Below are positions 7,043-7,534 of a DNA stretch of 7,534 nucleotides, in pieces. This DNA comes from an uncultured Alphaproteobacteria bacterium (lineage in GTDB: Bacteria; Pseudomonadota; Alphaproteobacteria; Rickettsiales; UBA1997), in NCBI GenBank assembly GCA_903849835.1, contig CAINKA010000152.1, forward strand, positions 1 through 7,534, written 5' to 3'. The first letter of the stretch is position 1. Each line of letters begins with the position of its first letter. The notes beneath the pieces were generated by a model. That model worked only from the letters and a program-made list of their open reading frames with translations, made no database searches and had not been told where the DNA came from. The position numbers and the translations under genes are program-made.

Positions 7043-7159
7043 ATTCGATTGATTAAAAGTTAAGAATTTGAGGGTGAGACTTATCAGCTTTGACTAGTGG
7101 TGTGCTTGAGTAAGCGGCGCGCGAAGTTATTTAGCGTAAATTTGAAAGCAATAGGTGAA

Positions 7160-7450
7160 TCAGTTTTTTGCGACTTGTTTTTCAAGCTTCCGAAGTTTTC
7201 TGCGATCATTGAGATTCGTGAAAATTCTTTTGATGAGACTTTGCGAGCAAGAAAGAATTCCGAACAGCAATCCGAGTAAAAAAACAATGATCATCACTAC
7301 GAAAATTCTGGTTTCGACATCGAATGGTAGCGGGTGAAGATGAATCGTAACGGTATCGCGATTATTGACCATGAAGATCACGATGCAGACCAGAAGCAGT
7401 GAGAGGATCACGGTGCGAATGATGCGGAGGATTGATTTGATGAAGTTCAT
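7160..7450 (-). CDS. LapA/DUF1049-domain small membrane protein
   Basis: A 96-residue inner-membrane protein with two membrane helices at about 9-28 and 49-68, separated by a short polar loop containing NNRDTVTIHLHPLPF. A basic cytoplasmic tail follows (NDRRKLRKLEKQ), probably helical. This architecture and the NN-x-VTI-x-hydrophobic loop match the lipopolysaccharide assembly protein A domain (formerly DUF1049). E. coli LapA works with LapB/FtsH in controlling LPS synthesis, but in alphaproteobacteria the role of these proteins is largely inferred, so I give no gene symbol. The ATG overlaps the stop codon of the preceding gene (ATGA), pointing to translational coupling. The nusA gene begins 117 bases downstream on the same strand and may or may not share the transcript. 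Confidence 0.8.
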   Translation of the reverse strand: MNFIKSILRIIRTVILSLLLVCIVIFMVNNRDTVTIHLHPLPFDVETRIFVVMIIVFLLGLLFGILSCSQSLIKRIFTNLNDRRKLRKLEKQVAKN

Positions 7451-7533
7451 TTTGCTTGTTGATTGTGATAAAGTGATTTATCAACGGCATCTGTCATAGC
7501 TTGGCAATCTAATTCTAATCCTAGAAAATCGGC
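7447..7533 (-). CDS. C-terminal tail of an unidentified protein, truncated by the window edge
   Basis: An open frame enters from the right edge and gives 28 residues before a TGA at 7449-7447; the tail ends SLYHNQQAK and contains DFLGLELDC. It is the only - strand frame that stays open up to the lapA-like start, and its TGA overlaps that ATG as ATGA, the classic arrangement of coupled genes. Both points support a real gene end. The fragment is too short to identify. In many proteobacteria the gene before lapA is ihfB, but this tail does not resemble the end of an IHF subunit. Confidence 0.6.
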   Translation of the reverse strand, partial: ADFLGLELDCQAMTDAVDKSLYHNQQAK

Positions 7534-7534
7534 A

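Noticed and set aside
7043..7159. tRNA or other structured RNA upstream of nusA
   Set aside because: No cloverleaf, TTC-type arm or acceptor pairing could be found on either strand; I also could not support a promoter with proper spacing.
7084..7287. Small open frame overlapping the lapA-like gene and the gap before nusA, as a replacement for rimP
   Set aside because: Most of it is a frame shadow of the lapA-like gene, and its translation shows no RimP features or conserved pattern.

Overview
The window looks like chromosomal core from an alphaproteobacterium of low-to-middling GC (about 40% by eye). The evidence is the protein signatures: a NusA with the alphaproteobacterial type of C-terminal acidic-repeat module, an Lnt followed by a short XRE regulator (a familiar alphaproteobacterial pairing), a LapA-domain protein, and a canonical HisF. 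A complete-looking hisF argues against a strongly reduced Rickettsia-like parasite, which normally lacks histidine synthesis. It does not exclude a free-living relative of Rickettsiales or another AT-rich alphaproteobacterial lineage. No species can be named from the sequence alone.

Layout, left to right. Bases 1-1581 (+ strand) hold the C-terminal three quarters of lnt (apolipoprotein N-acyltransferase), overlapped by an XRE-family regulator gene. A 130-base convergent gap follows, holding two short GC-rich palindromes and what may be a piece of a third. From there to the right edge everything is on the - strand. In transcription order this is the tail of an unidentified gene, lapA-like, nusA, infB, a cytochrome b561 gene and hisF. 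Two pairs are tightly coupled: unknown/lapA-like by an ATGA overlap and b561/hisF by a TAATG overlap. nusA and infB are 134 bases apart, and that gap is almost entirely filled by an AT-rich inverted repeat built of 7-base units. infB and the b561 gene are separated by a second palindromic element with perfect 24-base arms.

Functionally this is mostly housekeeping. Lnt does the last acylation of lipoproteins, NusA and IF-2 serve transcription and translation, HisF makes the imidazole ring of histidine, and the b561 protein is a small membrane di-heme electron carrier. The usual partners of nusA-infB (rimP upstream, ylxR between) are absent here, and hisF is separated from other his genes.

I found no new multi-gene system. 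The unexplained material is in the intergenic gaps: three unrelated families of palindromic repeat within about 4 kb, one of them inside the nusA-infB unit and reaching to within 2 bases of the infB start codon.
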